Assembly: GCA_038502055.1 (NCBI GenBank)
Contig: JAXRKN010000041.1
Coordinates: forward strand, 1,141,001-1,205,000
From: Tanytarsus gracilentus
Taxonomy: Eukaryota; Arthropoda; Insecta; Diptera; Chironomidae
Direction: 5' to 3'
Length of the DNA: 64,000 nucleotides
Part shown: in pieces, positions 61,401 to 64,000 of the stretch
Layout of the letters: each line of letters opens with the position of its first letter
Numbering within the stretch: position 1 is the first letter of the stretch
Notes under the pieces: generated by a model
Seen by the model: only the letters and a program-made list of their open reading frames with translations
Databases searched by the model: none
Told to the model about the DNA's origin: nothing
Translations under genes and position numbers: made by a program

Positions 61401-64000
61401 GTCAAAGTTTCAACCTATACCTTATGAGTATTTCAAGCAACTCTTTGCTCAAGTCACAAATCCACCGATTGATCCTTTCCGGTAAAATAATTTTTGCTAT
61501 TAACTTTAAAGTACTTTTTAAATTTAAATAATTTACAGTGAAAAAATTGTCATGTCAATGCAATGTCCGATTGGACCAGAAGCGAACATTCTCGAGCCCT
61601 CAGCTAAGCAAGTTCATCGTATTTGGCTCAACAATCCAATTTTGAGTGTGGCTGATATTGAAATGTTGAAACGAACAAATTTCCGTGGATGGAAAACTCG
61701 TGTTATTGATATCACGTTTGATTTTCGTGATGGTGTTCAAGGTTATGTCGACACTTTTGATCGTATTTGTCGAGAGGCACAAGAAGCCGTTGAAAATGGT
61801 CATCAGTTAATTATCATCTCTGACCGTGCTGGTGGACCACAATTTTGTCCAGTTTCATCGCTTCTTGCACTCGGTTGCATTCATCATCACTTGATTGAGA
61901 CACGTTTGCGCATGAAAGTTGGATTAATTGTCGAAACCGCTGAAGCTCGTGAAGTTCATCACATTTGTGTGTTGCTTGGCTATGGTGCTGATGCGATCAA
62001 TCCATATCTAGTCTTTGAACTTGCCAAGACACTTCGAGATCAAACAATTATCGACCCAGCAATGACCGATGAAGAGATTTCGAGTGCATTCGGAAAAGCC
62101 ATTGATACTGGAATGGCAAAGGTTATGGCTAAAATGGGTATCAGTACATTGCAATCGTATAAGGGAGCTCAAATTTTTGAGGCTGTCGGATTAGGCAGTG
62201 ATGTTATTGAGAAATGTTTCAAAGGTACACCATCACGCATTGGAGGCGTTGGTATGGAAATTTTAGCTCGCGAAGGTCTTGAGCGCCATCAAATGAGTTT
62301 CCACAATTTGTCGCCTGACTCACAAATTCTCCGCAATCCCGGTTTGTTCCATTGGCGTGCAGGAGGTGAAAGTCATATCAATGAACCCAGTTCCATTGCA
62401 TCGCTTCAGGAAGCAACAGTAACTAAAAGTCCAAATTCATACACTCAATATCGTGAAGCCACCATGGACAGTATCAGGAAGTGTTGCTTACGTGGTCAAA
62501 TGGATTTTGTTACTGATCGAGAAAAAATTGACATTTCTGAAGTTGAGCCAGCAAGTGAAATTGTTAAAAGATTTGTGACAGGTGCCATGTCATTTGGTTC
62601 AATCTCGCTCGAAGCTCACACTACGTTAGCTATTGCCATGAATAGAATCGGTGGTAAAAGTAACACAGGAGAGGGTGGTGAAGATGCAGATCGTTATCTC
62701 AATCAAGATCCTGAATTTAATAAACGTTCAGCGATTAAACAAGTAGCTTCAGGGCGTTTTGGAGTGACGGCTGCTTACATCGCCAATTCCGATGATCTGC
62801 AGATCAAGATGGCCCAAGGCGCGAAGCCAGGTAAGGAGCCGAAAAGACCTACCTATAATTAAGAATGACTCTAATCATTGACCTAACAAGGAAAAATTAA
62901 CCTTAAATTTTTTAACAAAACGGTTAAAATTTAAATTTTCGTGTCCTCGCTACTTAAAAATTGATGCGAAAATTATTAGCAGCAGGGACCGGCCCGCTTG
63001 AGCTTATCGCTTTGCGATATTTTATTTTAATTCGTCACATAAAGCAAGTTTAATGGTGTAAGTTTAGTTTAAAAACATTGCTAAGTGGACAAGATTTAAG
63101 AAATTCATGGAGGTGATTAAAAATAAATAAAATTAGTAAGAAAAAAATTATGATGAAATTAGAGAAAAACATGGATAAATAAGTTTTGATATGCAACGTG
63201 TGTCTGCAATTTTTATCATGAATCAAAATTAATCCCCTTTTCGTTTAATCCAAGTTTTATTTTATAAATTTTTTCTCATTCTACAGGCGAAGGAGGAGAA
63301 TTACCAGGTTATAAAGTCACAAAAGCCATCGCAAAGACGCGTCATTCAGTCGCAGGAGTCGGTCTCATTTCACCTCCACCTCATCACGACATTTATTCGA
63401 TTGAGGATCTCGCTGAATTGATTTATGACTTGAAATGTGCAAATCCCAAAGCGAGAATCAGTGTCAAGCTCGTGTCAGAGGTTGGTGTAGGTGTCGTCGC
63501 TGCTGGCGTTGCCAAAGGAAAAGCTGAGCATATTGTTGTCTCAGGTCATGACGGAGGCACTGGAGCTTCTTCCTGGACTGGAATTAAGAGCGCTGGTTTG
63601 CCATGGGAACTTGGCGTTGCTGAAACTCATCAAGTTCTTGTATTGAACAATTTGCGATCACGTGTTATTCTTCAAGCTGATGGACAAATGAGAACAGGCT
63701 TCGACATTGTGATTGCTGCATGCTTAGGTGCGGATGAAATTGGATTCTCAACGGCACCACTCATCGTCATGGGCTGCACAATGATGAGAAAATGTCACTT
63801 GAACACTTGCCCGGTTGGCATTGCCACTCAAGATCCAATATTGAGAGCTAAATTTGCTGGAAAACCAGAGCATGTCATCAACTACTTCTTCTTACTTGCT
63901 GAAGATGTAAGTTTTAAAAAAAATTCTATTGAAACAAAATTTAAAAATATTTTTTATTAGATTCGTGAAATAATGGCAAGTTTAGGTATTCGCAAATTTC
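55499..64000 (+). CDS. NADH-dependent glutamate synthase (GOGAT), 5' two-thirds
   Basis: Thirteen exons join in phase: 55499-55666, 56243-56370, 58194-58446, 58513-58843, 58907-59013, 59067-59162, 59221-59323, 59378-59445, 60642-60764, 61177-61481, 61539-62830, 63287-63906, 63961 onward. They give about 1211 residues before the window ends. The N-terminal class II glutamine amidotransferase domain has its nucleophile in HDACGVGF (C41; a propeptide is presumably removed so that Cys becomes N-terminal), plus HNGEINTLRGN and DRNGLRPSRFY. The central domain (SMGNDAPLACLS, PIGPEANILEPS) is followed by the FMN-binding synthase domain (GAMSFGSIS, GGKSNTGEGGED, VSGHDGGTGASSW). The Fe-S ligand region CHLNTCPVG is present. 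The enzyme makes two glutamates from glutamine and 2-oxoglutarate using NADH, and assimilates ammonia together with glutamine synthetase. The NADH/FAD domain lies beyond the window. Intron 8 carries a repeat element. Confidence 0.96.
59643..60432 (+). mobile_element. Non-autonomous element in glutamate synthase intron 8
   Basis: Longest copy of the family also seen at 45516-45942 and, inverted, at 6848-7436. Left edge aatgtttcaaaacccacacg...gttgccgcgtaacccac, right edge agcgttaccacaccttgtgtgggttacgct. The two ends are degenerate inverted repeats, and each is itself partly self-complementary. The middle (59822-60145) is an expanded pyrimidine-rich array of tgttccattttccac-like units, which creates long but meaningless open frames on both strands. 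Confidence 0.75.
59822..60145 (+). repeat. Degenerate pyrimidine-rich minisatellite
   Basis: Roughly 14-16 base units related to gtgttccattttccac repeat across about 320 bases, with strong strand asymmetry (C and T on this strand). A much shorter version occurs at the same place in the 45516-45942 copy, so the array expanded inside the element. Confidence 0.85.

Overview
The window looks like nuclear DNA of an insect, most likely a nematoceran fly (mosquito or midge type). The basis is very AT-rich non-coding DNA, small GT-AG introns (many of 50-150 bases), and protein-coding genes whose closest recognisable relatives are Drosophila/mosquito genes: senseless/GFI1, arrestin-domain protein, YOD1-type OTU deubiquitinase, RpS14 and single-chain NADH glutamate synthase. 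The family and species cannot be fixed from the sequence alone. No bacterial gene organisation, CRISPR array, rRNA or tRNA was seen.

Layout. (1) 481-5474 (+): a seven-exon senseless/GFI1-like zinc-finger repressor gene with a 3.4 kb intron. (2) 6848-7436: a copy of a dispersed non-autonomous element. (3) 11963-13255: a near-perfect inverted repeat (two arms of about 611 bp, 70-base loop), followed by a poly-A tract. (4) 13336-22070: a tandem segmental duplication. Each unit carries an unrecognised Cys/Asp-repeat gene (14050-16186 and 18816-20906) and a block of about 311-bp tandem repeats. (5) 22070-44400: mostly non-coding, with a hAT-like MITE (24202-24360), a small secreted-protein gene (35937-36427), a duplicated gene 3' end (33225-33509 and 36981-37578), and two orphan minus-strand exons: a Cys-rich one at 24471-24561 and an innexin-like one at 43294-43341. 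(6) 44436-49053: a compact housekeeping cluster with the arrestin-domain gene (-), the OTU deubiquitinase gene (-) and RpS14 (+), the last two divergent from a shared upstream region of about 370 bp. (7) 49140-55498: long non-coding stretch with a 1 kb non-autonomous transposon holding five 120-bp tandem repeats. (8) 55499-64000 (+): the first thirteen exons of NADH-dependent glutamate synthase, running off the window.

The recognised genes do not form one pathway. They are ordinary neighbours in a euchromatic segment: a neural transcription factor, ubiquitin/trafficking factors (a PPxY arrestin and a deubiquitinase), a ribosomal protein and a nitrogen-assimilation enzyme. The most unusual part is 11.9-22.1 kb: a long hairpin capable of making double-stranded RNA, next to two nearly identical copies of an unrecognised, repeat-containing, possibly alternatively spliced gene. 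Exon structures were derived by reading splice sites and checking that phases join; no alignment or expression data were available.
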